DNA of 64,000 bases from Bacillota bacterium (GCA_023511455.1 JAIMBJ010000002.1:62001-126000); one strand, 5' to 3'. Shown: positions 25,008 through 35,098, counted from the stretch's first letter. Numbers and translations: made by a program. The notes: generated by a model from the letters alone, not told the origin.

Positions 25008-25976
25008 CTACCTCGTCATCCGGTACAGGGTGAAAGCGGCTGCGCTGAACAACAGCCCGATGCACCAGATAACGACCACAGCACGCCGGTGGCCCAACCG
25101 TCCCACCAGCCAGTGGTGAAAGTGCCTCATGTCCGCCTTATGCAGAGGCTGGCGCGCCAGCACGCGGCGTGAAACCACAAAGAAGGCATCGAAGAAGGGC
25201 ACTCCCAGCACCAGTAACGGCACCAGCACCGAGATGGTGGCAGCTACCTTGAACGTACCGACTATCGCCAGCGTTGCCAGTACAAAGCCGATGAACTGCG
25301 CACCGACAGTTCCCATGAAGATAGAGGCGGGGTTGATATTATGGCGCAGAAAGCCCACGCACGCACCAGCCAGCGCAGCGGCAGGAATGGCTATCGCCGG
25401 TTGCTTCTCCGACACCGCCATCAGGGTCAGCGTGCTGGCGGAAATGGCGGTCACACCAGCCGCCAGCCCATCCAGCCCGTCAATCGCGTCCACCGTTTTG
25501 GTGACCACAAAAACCCACAATGCGGTGGCGGGAACACTCCAGAAGCCCAGCGGCACCCAGTACTCCGGGCGATATTCGCCGGGCATCAAAGGCGCAAAGG
25601 GATGCGTGACGCCTTCAATGCGGATGCCAAACAGCGTGAGAGCCACCCCTGCCCCCAGCAAAATCAACATCTGCCACAATGGGCTGAGCTGATACCTGTC
25701 GTCGACCATGCCGAACAGCGCAATGACCGTTCCCAGCACCAGAATCGCCGTCAACGCCTTGCTCCACGTCCCCAGCCAGAGCGACATCAGCACGACCGTT
25801 ACCCAGAAAGCGAGGTAAATGGCGATTCCGCCCCAGCGCGGTGTGGGTCTGCGATGCACACGACGCTCGTCCGGCTGGTCGATCACGCCCATGCGTATGG
25901 CAAACGTCCGCACCGCAGGGGTCACCAGGGTGGCAACCATCATCGCGATGATGAAGGCAAAAAAGGCTACTCGCAC
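25008..25976 (-). CDS. Undecaprenyl-phosphate GlcNAc-1-phosphate transferase (WecA/TagO/MraY family)
   Basis: 322 residues from GTG 25976 with GAGGAGAG upstream. About ten hydrophobic segments alternate with conserved cytoplasmic loops: RRVHRRPTPRWGGIA, FGMVDDRYQLSP (two Asp), and KTVDAIDGLDGLAAG. These are the hallmarks of polyprenyl-phosphate sugar-phosphate transferases. The basic HRR in the last loop (FFVVSRRVLARQPLHKAD-MRHFHH) fits the WecA/TagO branch rather than MraY. It starts glycan assembly on the lipid carrier and overlaps the deaminase gene by 10 bases. Confidence 0.9.
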   Translation of the reverse strand: MRVAFFAFIIAMMVATLVTPAVRTFAIRMGVIDQPDERRVHRRPTPRWGGIAIYLAFWVTVVLMSLWLGTWSKALTAILVLGTVIALFGMVDDRYQLSPLWQMLILLGAGVALTLFGIRIEGVTHPFAPLMPGEYRPEYWVPLGFWSVPATALWVFVVTKTVDAIDGLDGLAAGVTAISASTLTLMAVSEKQPAIAIPAAALAGACVGFLRHNINPASIFMGTVGAQFIGFVLATLAIVGTFKVAATISVLVPLLVLGVPFFDAFFVVSRRVLARQPLHKADMRHFHHWLVGRLGHRRAVVVIWCIGLLFSAAAFTLYRMTR

Positions 25977-26446
25977 CGGCGATCTCTCCTCTTGCCGGGG
26001 AAAATGGTCTCCGCGACGCCATCGCGCAGTCGTAAAAGCTCTATCCCCGACTCCTCGAACAGCTCCATGGCAAAGGGGTCGGGATAGTCCCCTTCGAAGA
26101 CCACACGCACGACACCCGCATTGATAATCATCTTGGCACAGGCGTTGCAGGGCTGGCAGGTCACATACACCGTTGCGCCGCGCGTGGACACCCCGTTCAG
26201 CGCCGCCTGCAAAATGGCGTTCTGCTCCGCGTGCAGGGCGCGCTGGCAGTGTCCGTCCACGATTTTACAGCCCACCTCGGTGCAGTGCGCCAGTCCGTGC
26301 GGCGCCCCGTTGTAACCGGTGGTGAGAATGCGCCTGTCCAGCACAATCACCGCCCCCACCGACCGACGCGGGCAGGTAGCGCGCGTGGCGACCTCTTTGG
26401 CGATGCGCATGAAATACTCGTCCCACGATGGTCTCGTGTCCGCCAT
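25967..26446 (-). CDS. dCMP deaminase (ComEB-like cytidine/deoxycytidylate deaminase)
   Basis: 159 residues from ATG 26446 (GGGGAG upstream). Zinc-site motifs HAEQNAI and CQPCNACAKM are both present, and the N-terminal WDEYFMRIAKEVATRATCPR with GYNGAPHGLAHC is typical of dCMP deaminase. It converts dCMP to dUMP for thymidylate synthesis. It lies between glyA, which supplies the methylene-folate used in that pathway, and the WecA-like gene. Confidence 0.93.
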   Translation of the reverse strand: MADTRPSWDEYFMRIAKEVATRATCPRRSVGAVIVLDRRILTTGYNGAPHGLAHCTEVGCKIVDGHCQRALHAEQNAILQAALNGVSTRGATVYVTCQPCNACAKMIINAGVVRVVFEGDYPDPFAMELFEESGIELLRLRDGVAETIFPGKRRDRRCE

Positions 26447-26465
26447 TTTCACTCCCCACTGATTA

Positions 26466-27743
26466 TTATGCCAGTACTGGGAACTGGTCGCAGAGGGCAA
26501 GCACCTCCCGGCGCACCGCTTCCAGTCGATCCGTATCCTCCGGTGCCTCCAGCGTGCGGGCAATCAGCGCAGCAATCAGTTGCATCTCTGGCTCCGCCAT
26601 GCCGCGTGTGGTTACTGCCGGCGTACCCAGACGAATGCCGCTGGTGACGAAGGGCTTCTCGGGGTCAAAGGGTATCATGTTCCGGTTGACGGTGATATGC
26701 ACGCTATCCAGCACCACCTGCGCTTTACGACCGGTGAGCTTCTGTGGGCGCAGGTCTATCAGCATCAGGTGATTGTCCGTACCTCCGGAGACAAGCCGAA
26801 AACCACGCTGAGCCAGTCCATCCGCCAGCGCGCGGGCGTTGCGACGAATCTGCGCCTGGTACAGCTTGAACTCCGGCTGCAGGGCTTCTTTGAAACAGAC
26901 CGCCTTTGCCGCGATCATGTGCATCAGCGGCCCGCCCTGCATTCCGGGAAACACCGCCTTGTCGATCGCCTGAGCGTACTCCGCCTTGCACAGTATCATC
27001 CCCCCGCGTGGACCCCGCAGAGTCTTATGGGTGGTGGTGGTGACGAAATCAGCATAGGGGATGGGCGAGGGATGCTCGCCTGCGGCCACCAGACCCGCGA
27101 TATGCGCCATATCCACCAACAGCTTCGCACCCACCTCGTCGGCGATCTCGCGAAAGGTGGCGAAGTCGATAATGCGCGGATAGCAGCTGGCACCTGCCAC
27201 AATCAGCTTGGGGCGATGTTGCCGGGCGAGGTCGCGTACCTGGTCGTAGTCTATCTCCTCCGTATCCGGACGCACGCCGTAGTGCACCGCGCGATACAAT
27301 GTGCCCGAGAAGTTCACCGGGCTCCCGTGAGTGAGATGCCCACCCATCGACAGGTCCATCGCGAGGAAGGTATCGCCCGGCTGCAGCACCACGCTATACA
27401 CCGCCTGATTCGCCTGCGCGCCAGAATGAGGCTGTACATTGGCATGCTCCGCACCAAACAACTGCTTCGCTCGCTCGATGGCGAGGCTCTCCACCACGTC
27501 CATATTGTCGCAACCGCCATAGTAGCGCTTGGCGGGATAGCCTTCCGCATACTTGTCGGTCATCACCGAGCCCATGGCCTCCAGCACCGCTTTGCTGGCG
27601 ATATTCTCGGAGGCGATGAGTTCGAGGTGAGTATGCTGACGCTTTTTCTCGTTCTCGATGGCGGCGAATACTTCCGGGTCCACTTCCGACAGCGGAGCGG
27701 TTCGGTGGTAGTGCATCATGAGGCGACTATCCAGTAGACTCAC
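26466..27743 (-). CDS. glyA: Serine hydroxymethyltransferase
   Basis: About 425 residues. Family marks: [40 protein letters not shown] and the pyridoxal-lysine segment [14 protein letters not shown]. The enzyme converts serine and tetrahydrofolate to glycine and methylene-tetrahydrofolate. GTG 27743 has GGGAG nine bases upstream, inside the end of rpiB; ATG 27719, eight bases past the rpiB stop, would give the more usual N-terminus. Either start couples it closely to rpiB. Confidence 0.95.
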   Translation of the reverse strand: MSLLDSRLMMHYHRTAPLSEVDPEVFAAIENEKKRQHTHLELIASENIASKAVLEAMGSVMTDKYAEGYPAKRYYGGCDNMDVVESLAIERAKQLFGAEHANVQPHSGAQANQAVYSVVLQPGDTFLAMDLSMGGHLTHGSPVNFSGTLYRAVHYGVRPDTEEIDYDQVRDLARQHRPKLIVAGASCYPRIIDFATFREIADEVGAKLLVDMAHIAGLVAAGEHPSPIPYADFVTTTTHKTLRGPRGGMILCKAEYAQAIDKAVFPGMQGGPLMHMIAAKAVCFKEALQPEFKLYQAQIRRNARALADGLAQRGFRLVSGGTDNHLMLIDLRPQKLTGRKAQVVLDSVHITVNRNMIPFDPEKPFVTSGIRLGTPAVTTRGMAEPEMQLIAALIARTLEAPEDTDRLEAVRREVLALCDQFPVLA

Positions 27744-28206
27744 GTTCACTTTCTCCCTCGGTATAGCGTTTCTCCAGCATCTTTACCTTGTGTACCCGAC
27801 GGGCATGTCGCTCCTCGTCGGTAAACGAAGCGTTGAGAAATGCGCTTACGATTTCCATTGCCAGCTCGGCTCCGATAATGCGCCCACCCATACACAGCAC
27901 GTTCGCATCGTTGTGCTGGCGCGACAGCCGGGCGGTCACCGGGTCCTGGGCATGTGCGGCGCGAATGCCTTTGACCTTGTTTGCGCTGATGCTCATCCCC
28001 ACTCCCGTGCCACAAATGAGTATACCCAAATCGCACTCTCCCTGTGCTACCGCGTTAGCCACCATCATCGCGAAGTCGGGGTAATCGCATGGGGAGTCGG
28101 TGTGGGTGCCAAAGTCGCGTACGGTGATGCCTTGCTGCTGCAGGTACGAGCGTACAATGTTTTTCAGGTGGTAACCTGCGTGGTCTGCGCCTAAGCCGAT
28201 AATCAT
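27727..28206 (-). CDS. rpiB: Ribose-5-phosphate isomerase B
   Basis: 159 residues from ATG 28206 with GGGAGGG upstream. The N-terminal [18 protein letters not shown], and the catalytic-cysteine loop [16 protein letters not shown] are diagnostic of RpiB. It interconverts ribose-5-phosphate and ribulose-5-phosphate in the pentose phosphate pathway. The C-terminal tail overlaps or abuts the glyA start. Confidence 0.95.
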   Translation of the reverse strand: MIIGLGADHAGYHLKNIVRSYLQQQGITVRDFGTHTDSPCDYPDFAMMVANAVAQGECDLGILICGTGVGMSISANKVKGIRAAHAQDPVTARLSRQHNDANVLCMGGRIIGAELAMEIVSAFLNASFTDEERHARRVHKVKMLEKRYTEGESERESTG

Positions 28207-28267
28207 CGAAAGCCCTCCCCCCAGAAGTGCAGGTTTATTGTAACATGACAGAGGAGGATGTTGCAAC

Positions 28268-28627
28268 CTATCGTCGCCGCTGTATCCGCACACCCGTCGC
28301 CTGCGCCGGCACTTTCATCGGAGGCAACAGCTTGCGCACCGTCACCTCTACCGCCGACGCGGGAAAGTTCTGCAGGATGTCTTCGGCGATTCGCTCCGCC
28401 AACGTCTCGATAAGCCGATACTGGTTCTCCGTGCCGATGGCTAACACACGCTTCGCCACCGCCGAGTAGTTGATGGTCTTCGACAGGTCATCACTCTGGG
28501 CGGCGGAACGGGTATCGTACTCCAGCACGATGTCCACGCTGTAGCGATGCCCCACCGCCTGCTCTTCGTCAGAAGCACCATGATAGGCGTGAAAGGTAAT
28601 GCCTTCGATCAGTATAGCGTCAGGCAT
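28268..28627 (-). CDS. folB: Dihydroneopterin aldolase
   Basis: 119 residues from ATG 28627 (AAGGAGAG upstream), the usual size. IEGITFHAYHGASDEEQAVG, the SKTINYSAVAKRV stretch and LIETLAERIAEDIL match FolB, an octameric or tetrameric enzyme that makes 6-hydroxymethyl-dihydropterin in folate synthesis. It heads the run toward rpiB and glyA, 61 bases upstream of rpiB, giving a folate/one-carbon theme. Confidence 0.93.
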   Translation of the reverse strand: MPDAILIEGITFHAYHGASDEEQAVGHRYSVDIVLEYDTRSAAQSDDLSKTINYSAVAKRVLAIGTENQYRLIETLAERIAEDILQNFPASAVEVTVRKLLPPMKVPAQATGVRIQRRR

Positions 28628-28958
28628 AGTGTCTCTCCTTGCTAACCAGGGTTTCACCAGCAACCTTGAACAAAAGCACTCCGCCAGCCCAGGCACCTGC
28701 ACTGGTGCGGAACACGTTACCATATCTGTTTGGCGAGCATGGAGGGCGCCTCCTGCTTACCGCCTGCGCGCCATTGAACAGGGTGGCGCGCCGTGAGACG
28801 ATGTCGGGTTTTGCCTGCATCGTCGTATGGTTGTACTGCCCCGCAAGCGTTCACTTTCTGCAGGACACCCCACGCCAGCAGAGAACTGTTCCCCAACACG
28901 AGTCCCTGTCCTTCCCACAGACGGTTACGCGGGGAACTATCGTCAAGGAGATGACACC
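28628..28958. other. Intergenic region between divergent genes
   Basis: 331 bases between folB (minus) and the Tat-exported oxidoreductase (plus). It must carry both promoters, but no convincing -35/-10 pair is seen. Only the ribosome sites at each end are clear. No RNA structure or repeat recognised. Confidence 0.5.
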
Positions 28959-30191
28959 ATGAAAAACGACAAAACCCATCACGACCTCTCCCGACGCGAG
29001 TTTCTGCGCTGGAGCGGAACCCTGGCGGCGGGATTAGCCGCCGCACCGCTGATGGCGGGCGTTCATCAGGAAGGAACCAGAAAGGTGCGCATCGGCGTCG
29101 TTGGCGGCAACTTCGGAGCGTCGTTCTATTTCCATGAACACCCAAACTGCATTGTGGAAGCCGTCAGCGACCTCATCCCTGAGCGGCGGGAGCGACTGAT
29201 GCAGGTGTACGGCTGTGCCAAGTCGTACGAGTCGCTGGAAAAACTGATTCAGGACAAGAACGTGGAAGCGGTGGCGGTCTTCACCCCGGCACCCGACCAC
29301 GTGCGCCATGCGGTCGCGTGCCTGAAGGCGGGCAAGCACGTGATGTGCGCCGTACCTGCCTGTATGAGCGTTGCCGAAGCACAGGAACTGCTGGACAGTG
29401 TAAAGCGGACAGGGCTAACCTACATGCTGGCGGAAACCAGCTGGTATCACCAGTCGGTTATCTCTGCCCGCAAGTGGTTCCGCGAGGGCAAGTTCGGCAG
29501 TCTCTTCTACACCGAAGCGGAGTACCACCACCCGGGGCTGGAGGTTCTTTTCTGGGACGACAAGGGCAACCGTACCTGGCGCTACGGCTTCCCCCCGATG
29601 CACTATCCCACCCACTGCACCGGCTATCTGGTAGGTGTCACGGGTGAGCGAATGACGCAGGTCTCCTGCGTGGGCTGGGGGGACGACTCGCCCATCCTGA
29701 AAGATAACGTCTACAAGAACCCCTTCTGGAACGGCACGGCGTTTTTCACCACCAATCGGGGCAACGCCTTCCGTATCGGCGTGTACTGGAAGGCGGCAGT
29801 CGGCGGCTGCGAGCGAGGACAGTGGTTCGGAGATGTGATGAGCTACTACGACCCCCATCCAAACGGCACCGGTTACATCATCCGCCGTGCCAGCGAGCAG
29901 AAGGAGACAGACGACGCGGGCTTCGTGCGTACCCGACCCATGATGGAGCAGTACGAGCAGCCCCAGTGGTGGAAAACAGACATGCTGCCCGAGCCGCTGC
30001 GACATCCCAGCGGGCACGACGGCTCGCACACCTTCCTGACGCACGAGTTCGTGGACGCGCTGGTGAATCACCGTCGCCCGGAGATAGACATTTACAACGC
30101 ACTTGCGCTGACCGTGCCGGGCATTATCGCCCATCAGAGCGCGCTGCAGGGAGGAAAGCAGCTGCGCATCCCGCAGTTTGACCCGCGATAG
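28959..30191 (+). CDS. Tat-exported Gfo/Idh/MocA-family oxidoreductase
   Basis: 410 residues from ATG 28959, with AAGGAG eight bases upstream. A twin-arginine signal is clear (SRREFLRWSG followed by a hydrophobic Ala/Gly-rich stretch). The mature protein begins with a Rossmann loop (IGVVGGNFGASFYFHEHP) and has the AVFTPAPDHVRHAVACLKAG segment of the Gfo/Idh/MocA family. These enzymes oxidise or reduce sugars with tightly bound NAD(P), which explains folding before export by Tat. The substrate is probably a sugar or glycan unit; not determined. Confidence 0.9.
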   Translation: MKNDKTHHDLSRREFLRWSGTLAAGLAAAPLMAGVHQEGTRKVRIGVVGGNFGASFYFHEHPNCIVEAVSDLIPERRERLMQVYGCAKSYESLEKLIQDKNVEAVAVFTPAPDHVRHAVACLKAGKHVMCAVPACMSVAEAQELLDSVKRTGLTYMLAETSWYHQSVISARKWFREGKFGSLFYTEAEYHHPGLEVLFWDDKGNRTWRYGFPPMHYPTHCTGYLVGVTGERMTQVSCVGWGDDSPILKDNVYKNPFWNGTAFFTTNRGNAFRIGVYWKAAVGGCERGQWFGDVMSYYDPHPNGTGYIIRRASEQKETDDAGFVRTRPMMEQYEQPQWWKTDMLPEPLRHPSGHDGSHTFLTHEFVDALVNHRRPEIDIYNALALTVPGIIAHQSALQGGKQLRIPQFDPR

Positions 30192-30337
30192 CAAACAAGG
30201 CGCGGCGTTGAAGCCCGAAGTCCTGCGGTGCTATAATGACGACGGAGGTAGAAGAGGGTTGGGGCGCGGCGAAACGTAGCCTGTGGGGACAGTCTTTACG
30301 GGTCGATAGCCAGCTTGCAAAAGGTGGAGAAGTAGAG

Positions 30338-30688
30338 ATGAAAGGCGAGCGGCGACGTATATCGCAAGCAGACCTTGAAGAGGTGATTCGCAGGATTGTG
30401 CAAACGGCACAACCCGACCGGATTATTCTGTTTGGTTCTGCGGCGCGAGGGGTGTTGGAAGCAGATAGCGATTTAGACTTGCTGGTCATCAAAGGAGGCG
30501 CGTTTAACCGTAATCATTTGCTGGGGGAGATATACCGCCGACTTAGAGGCGTTCACGTCGCTGTGGACGTCCTGCTCGCAACACCGGAAGAAATCGAGCA
30601 ATACGCACGTTTCCCCTTTTTGGTCATTGCCCCTGCATTGGAAGAAGGCAAGGAGGTCTACCGTGCGGGAGAGGTTGCCCCCGACTGA
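30338..30688 (+). CDS. MNT-type nucleotidyltransferase antitoxin
   Basis: 116 residues from ATG 30338 (AGGTGGAGA upstream). The minimal nucleotidyltransferase motif is intact: G33-S34 then D45-x-D47 in LFGSAARGVLEADSDLDLLV. In HEPN/MNT modules this protein neutralises the HEPN RNase, in some cases by AMPylating it. The 3' end overlaps the start of the HEPN gene. Since that gene carries a stop codon, the antitoxin may now lack a full-length partner. Confidence 0.85.
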   Translation: MKGERRRISQADLEEVIRRIVQTAQPDRIILFGSAARGVLEADSDLDLLVIKGGAFNRNHLLGEIYRRLRGVHVAVDVLLATPEEIEQYARFPFLVIAPALEEGKEVYRAGEVAPD

Positions 30689-31088
30689 CCCCCGAGAATG
30701 GTTGAATCGTGCGAGGAGTAACCTCGCTCAGGCACGCGTCCATAGCCCCGATGTGTATCTCGAAGATTTGTGTTTCAATGCTCAGCAGGCAGCAGAAAAG
30801 GCGATCAAAGCCCTGCTGATTGCTTATGGGATTCGCTTTCCCTAGGTCCACGACATCGGTTTGCTACTAACTCTACTTGAGGACTCTGGTATTCCCGTTC
30901 CAGAGGAGGTCGCTAACTCAGTCATGCTAACGCAATATGCTGTAGCAGCACACTATCCGGGCTTGGCTCCGCCTGTGGACGAGGAAGACTACCGAAGAGC
31001 CGTGTCTCTCGCGGAAAGGGTTCTGCAATGGGTTGGCGAACAACTAGGCGACGATGAGCCTTCCAGAGAAGAAAGGGGTGTTCCATAA
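30663..31088 (+). pseudogene. HEPN-domain toxin with in-frame amber codon
   Basis: From GTG 30663 (GGAGG seven bases upstream) a 142-codon frame runs to TAA 31086-31088, interrupted once by TAG at 30843-30845. Before it lies DPREWLNRARSNLAQAR and LCFNAQQAAEKAIKALLIAY, the standard first half of a HEPN domain. After it lies VHDIGLLLTLLEDSGI and a normal C-terminal half. The interrupted position is usually Lys or Arg (FP-K/R-x-HD), so one base change (for example AAG to TAG) explains it. Both halves otherwise keep their coding pattern, so the loss is recent, or a sequencing error. Confidence 0.8.
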
Positions 31089-33661
31089 TGCTTGAGCCCT
31101 CCTTGCATCCGGTCATGCTACTGGGTATTGTCTCCCTCGCGGTGCTGGCAACCGAAGCGTCCGCCCAGAACCCGCCCCGCTACTACGCACACCATGCCGT
31201 CCACGACCAGTATGGGGTCATCGCCCCATGGTACAACGGGTTAAACGGACAGTGCGACTGGCGCGTGCGTATCGCTGCGGAAACCCTCAAACGATTCCCG
31301 TGGACCGATACCAGCAACGCTATCGCCGCTTACCCGCACTACGTCTTCACCAGTCTGTGGGCGATCGACGCGCAGGGCAACATCACGCCCCGCAACCCGG
31401 GCGACTGGATGAACGGCGACATCGGTCAGCGAGCCACCAGCGTGCTGATTGGCTTCAGCGACTACTACCGCTACACGGGAGACGCCTCCGCCATAGCGCA
31501 CCTTCACTACATGGCAGATTACGTCATCGACCACTGCCTGACGCCTTCCGACCACGACTGGCCGCGCTTCTTTATCAGCGTGCCTGTGAAGGGCAAGGCG
31601 TACGGCAACGCAGACCCCAACGGCATGATACAGCTCGACCTGTGCGGTTCCGTGGGCTATGCGCTGCTGCGGGCGTATCAGGTCACTGGCAACACCCGCT
31701 GGTGGGAGATAGCCAAACACTGGGGCGATGTGTTTGCGCAAAAATGCAACCTGACGCCGGGCGAAGACCCGTGGGGACGCTATGCCAACCCCGAATCCGC
31801 CCCATGGAAAAACAACAAGATGACCGGCGGCGTGACGATGATACTGGCGTTTCTCGACGAGCTGATTCGGCTCGGCTACACGGGGAAAAACGGCGAGATC
31901 GTGCGGGCGCGGGATGCGGGCAGGCGATACCTGCGCGAGAAGCTGCTCCCGGCGTGGCATGTGATCGACACCTGGGGCAGATATTTCTGGGACTGGGAAA
32001 ACCCGGTGCAAAACTGCCTGACCACCCCCGATGCCGCGCACTACCTGCTGGCACACAAAGAGGAGTTCCCCAACTGGCGCACCGACGTGCGCAACATCCT
32101 GACCCTCTTCCTGAACCGCTCGAGCGTCAATCCGGAATCCAACGGCGATGTCTACAGCGGCGCGTGGGCGTTCCCCGAAGCCTGTAACTGCTGTGGACGC
32201 TCGCTCTGGTATGCCCCCCTGTGCCTCGCTCCCGTGCTGGCACGTTACAGCGTGGAAGCGGACGATGCTTGGTGCCGCGAACTGGCATACCGTATGATGG
32301 TGCTGCAGACCTACGACGGGCACGAGACAGGCCTCAGCGAAGACAACATCGACGGCGGCGTCATCGTCAACGGGGACTGGCTCAATATCGCACACCCCCT
32401 GCCCCTGCGCCATATACTCTGGGCAATCTCTTGGCTGCCCGAAGAGCTGGGCGCAAACCGTGAAAACCACATCGCACGATCGACTTCAGTGGTCAACTCG
32501 GTGGTCTATGGTAAGGGGAAAATCGAATACTCCACTTTTGACGCCCCGAAAAACACAGTGGATGTGCTGCGGCTGGCGTTCTTGCCCGCTTCGGTCACTG
32601 CGGACGGGAAACCCCTGCGCCTGCGCAGAGACCTGCGCGGTAACGGCTACACCGTCAAACGCCTGCCAAACGGCGACGCCATCGTGCATATTCGGCATGA
32701 CGGCGCAACACGCATCGTGGTTACTGGCGACGACCCGCAGCAGGTGATCGAGGCAAGCCAGTTGCGCTACGAAGGAGGCTGGCAGACCCTGCCAGACGGC
32801 ACGCGCGTGACACAGAGTGCGGGCGCGGCGTTCACCGCCACTTTTGAGGGCAATCAGGTGCGCGTCATCGGCAACTTCGATGCGTTTGGCGGGCAGGCGG
32901 ACGTGTATCTGGACGGGCAGAAGCAGCTGGTGCATATCGACTGCTGGAACCCCACCGCGCGCGAGAGACAGGTGCTTTACTACAGGAACGGGCTTTCGCC
33001 CGGCAGGCATACGCTGAGGATAGTCGCTCGTGGCGCAGGCAACCCCTATTCGAAGGGAACGCGCGTCTCCGTCTCTGAGGTGCAGTTCTCAGCGGCAGAG
33101 GGTAAACACTACTTCCCGTCAGGCACAGGGCCCACACAGCCGCAGCGAATGCTTTTCGGACACACTGCTCGCGAGGACTACCGCGACTCGCGCGGCAACC
33201 GCTGGCGACCGGGCACCGAGTTCGTCATCCGGTGCGGCTCCTGCAAGGATTCGGTCGCCGAGTCGTGGTGGACATCCCCGGTTCAGGAACCGATTGCGGG
33301 CACGCAAGACCCCGAACTGTACCGCTACGGCGTGCATGGCAAGGACTTCTGGGTCGACGTGACAGTCAACCCGACCAGACGATATGACGTCCGCCTGAAG
33401 TTCGCCGCCAGAAGCGGAACGGAAGGCAACCGCTTCCACATCACCATCAACGGCGAACAGGTCGCTACCGACTTCGATGTGGTGAAGGCAGCGGGCGGAA
33501 CGAACCGCGCGACGGATTTAGTGTTCAGAAACGTAACGCCTGTTCAGGGCATTATCCGCATCCGCTTCACCGGCACGCAGGTGACAGAGGGCGAGAATAC
33601 CAGACAGCTGGAGGCTTTTGTGCAGGCCATAGAGGTAACACCGAGTATAAGGGGGAGATAG
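31088..33661 (+). CDS. Large secreted glycosidase-like protein with C-terminal carbohydrate-binding domains
   Basis: 857 residues with a signal peptide (cleavage near ATEASA-Q). The first 440 residues are helix-rich with repeated aromatic and Asp motifs (NPGDWMNGDIGQRATS, MADYVIDHCL, NNKMTGGVTMILAFLDELI, CNCCGRSLWYAPL), the look of an alpha/alpha six-barrel glycosidase such as the beta-L-arabinofuranosidase type. The C-terminal part (about residues 555-855) is beta-rich with a malectin/CBM-like domain (NRFHITINGEQVATDFDVV). The exact enzyme class is not recognised. It ends three bases from the convergent aldehyde dehydrogenase gene. Confidence 0.75.
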   Translation: MLEPSLHPVMLLGIVSLAVLATEASAQNPPRYYAHHAVHDQYGVIAPWYNGLNGQCDWRVRIAAETLKRFPWTDTSNAIAAYPHYVFTSLWAIDAQGNITPRNPGDWMNGDIGQRATSVLIGFSDYYRYTGDASAIAHLHYMADYVIDHCLTPSDHDWPRFFISVPVKGKAYGNADPNGMIQLDLCGSVGYALLRAYQVTGNTRWWEIAKHWGDVFAQKCNLTPGEDPWGRYANPESAPWKNNKMTGGVTMILAFLDELIRLGYTGKNGEIVRARDAGRRYLREKLLPAWHVIDTWGRYFWDWENPVQNCLTTPDAAHYLLAHKEEFPNWRTDVRNILTLFLNRSSVNPESNGDVYSGAWAFPEACNCCGRSLWYAPLCLAPVLARYSVEADDAWCRELAYRMMVLQTYDGHETGLSEDNIDGGVIVNGDWLNIAHPLPLRHILWAISWLPEELGANRENHIARSTSVVNSVVYGKGKIEYSTFDAPKNTVDVLRLAFLPASVTADGKPLRLRRDLRGNGYTVKRLPNGDAIVHIRHDGATRIVVTGDDPQQVIEASQLRYEGGWQTLPDGTRVTQSAGAAFTATFEGNQVRVIGNFDAFGGQADVYLDGQKQLVHIDCWNPTARERQVLYYRNGLSPGRHTLRIVARGAGNPYSKGTRVSVSEVQFSAAEGKHYFPSGTGPTQPQRMLFGHTAREDYRDSRGNRWRPGTEFVIRCGSCKDSVAESWWTSPVQEPIAGTQDPELYRYGVHGKDFWVDVTVNPTRRYDVRLKFAARSGTEGNRFHITINGEQVATDFDVVKAAGGTNRATDLVFRNVTPVQGIIRIRFTGTQVTEGENTRQLEAFVQAIEVTPSIRGR

Positions 33662-33664
33662 CAA

Positions 33665-35098
33665 CTACAGACTCACGCCGTTCAGAACCACCAGCTTCTC
33701 TACCGTCATCTCGCGGATGGCGTAGTGTGGTCCTTCGCGGGTGTTGCCGCTGGCTTTTACGCCGCCGTAGGGCATCTGGTCGGTGCGGTATGTGGGCGCC
33801 TCGTTGATTAATACACCGCCAAATCGAAGCCGGCGCACTATCTCAAACGCGGTATGGATAGACGCTGTGAACACCCCTGCCTGCAGACCATACTCGGTGG
33901 CGTTTGCCAGCTCGACCGCCTCGTCCAGCGTGCGGAAGCGCGTGATGCCCACCACCGGTCCGAACACCTCTTGGCAGAACACCTTCATCTGCGGCGTTAC
34001 ATCCGCCAGCACAGTGGGCTTGAGAATCGTGCCTTCCACTTCGCCGCCCGCTAACAGTCGCGCTCCCGACGATATCGCCTCGTCCACCCACGCCTTCACG
34101 CGGTCGCGGTCGGCAGGGGTAATCAGCGGACCGACGTGCGTCTTCTCGTCCAGCGGGTCACCCGTCACCAGCTGGCTCACTTTCTCCACAACCTTTGCTT
34201 CAAAGGCATCGGCAACCGGCTCCTGCACCAGCACGCGCTGCACGGAGATGCAGCTCTGTCCGGCGTGAGAGAAACCGTGTGTGGCGACCGCCTGCGCCGC
34301 CGCCTCCAAATCGGCGTCGGCAAACACAATGAGCGGCGAAGAGTTACCCAGTTCCAGCAGCACCTTCTTGTGCGGCACCTGCGCCTGGATGCCCCATCCC
34401 ACCTCCGCGCTGCCCGTGAAGGAGATGAGCGGCACATCCGGATGCTCCACCAGCGCGTTACCCACCTCGCCGCCAGAGCCGGGAATCACGTTCAGCCAGC
34501 CGCGCGGCAGGTCGGCCTCCAGAAACACCTCCGCCAGCTTAAGTGCGGTCATCGGCGTCGCGCTTGCCGGTTTCAGCACCACCGCGCACCCCGCTGCGAT
34601 AGCAGGCGCGACCTTGTGGCACACCAGGTTCAGCGGGAAGTTGAACGGCGTAATCGCGCCCACCACGCCAATCGGCTCGCGCACTGTGAAGGCGAATTTG
34701 CCCGCCCCCGCCGCCGCCCCCGACATCGGCACGACCTCGCCCGTCAGCGTACGCGCTTCGATGGAGGCAAAGGTCAGCGTGGCGACCGCCCGCGCCACTT
34801 CTATCCGCGCCGTTCGGATGGGCTTCCCAGCCTCGAGCGCGATAGTGCGCGCGAAATCCTCACGCCGCTGCTCGACCAGATGTGCCGCCCGCGCCAGTAT
34901 CTCGGCACGCTGATACGCTGGCAGGGGGTGTTGCATCGCCCGCTGTGCCGCCGCAATCGCCTCCATCACATGCTCCGCATCGCCTGCGGAGACCAGCCCC
35001 ACCAGCGCGCCGTCGTATGGCGAGCGCACCTCGATCCATCGTTCGGTCTCGTGCCACCTGCCGTCGAGCCACAACCCGAAACGCTGCATGGGGGTCAC
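33665..35098 (-). CDS. Aldehyde dehydrogenase (lactaldehyde/glyceraldehyde-type)
   Basis: 477 residues. Marks: PFNFPLNLVCHKVAPAIAAG, FTGSAEVG, LELGNSSPLIVFADADLE with the general-base Glu, and the catalytic Cys in GQSCISVQR. The branch with GNSSPLIV and HAGQSCISVQRV covers lactaldehyde dehydrogenases and non-phosphorylating glyceraldehyde-3-phosphate dehydrogenases. The substrate is not fixed by sequence. Its start overlaps the antiporter stop by four bases, so they are co-translated, an unusual pairing. Confidence 0.9.
   Translation of the reverse strand: MTPMQRFGLWLDGRWHETERWIEVRSPYDGALVGLVSAGDAEHVMEAIAAAQRAMQHPLPAYQRAEILARAAHLVEQRREDFARTIALEAGKPIRTARIEVARAVATLTFASIEARTLTGEVVPMSGAAAGAGKFAFTVREPIGVVGAITPFNFPLNLVCHKVAPAIAAGCAVVLKPASATPMTALKLAEVFLEADLPRGWLNVIPGSGGEVGNALVEHPDVPLISFTGSAEVGWGIQAQVPHKKVLLELGNSSPLIVFADADLEAAAQAVATHGFSHAGQSCISVQRVLVQEPVADAFEAKVVEKVSQLVTGDPLDEKTHVGPLITPADRDRVKAWVDEAISSGARLLAGGEVEGTILKPTVLADVTPQMKVFCQEVFGPVVGITRFRTLDEAVELANATEYGLQAGVFTASIHTAFEIVRRLRFGGVLINEAPTYRTDQMPYGGVKASGNTREGPHYAIREMTVEKLVVLNGVSL

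Noticed and set aside
26580-27737. 385-codon plus-strand frame opposite glyA
   Set aside because: glyA is a certain gene and covers the whole segment; the antisense frame has no family features.
30843-30845. Amber codon as a programmed read-through or pyrrolysine site
   Set aside because: No stem-loop or machinery is visible, HEPN proteins have no known need for it, and a single-base nonsense change or read error is simpler.
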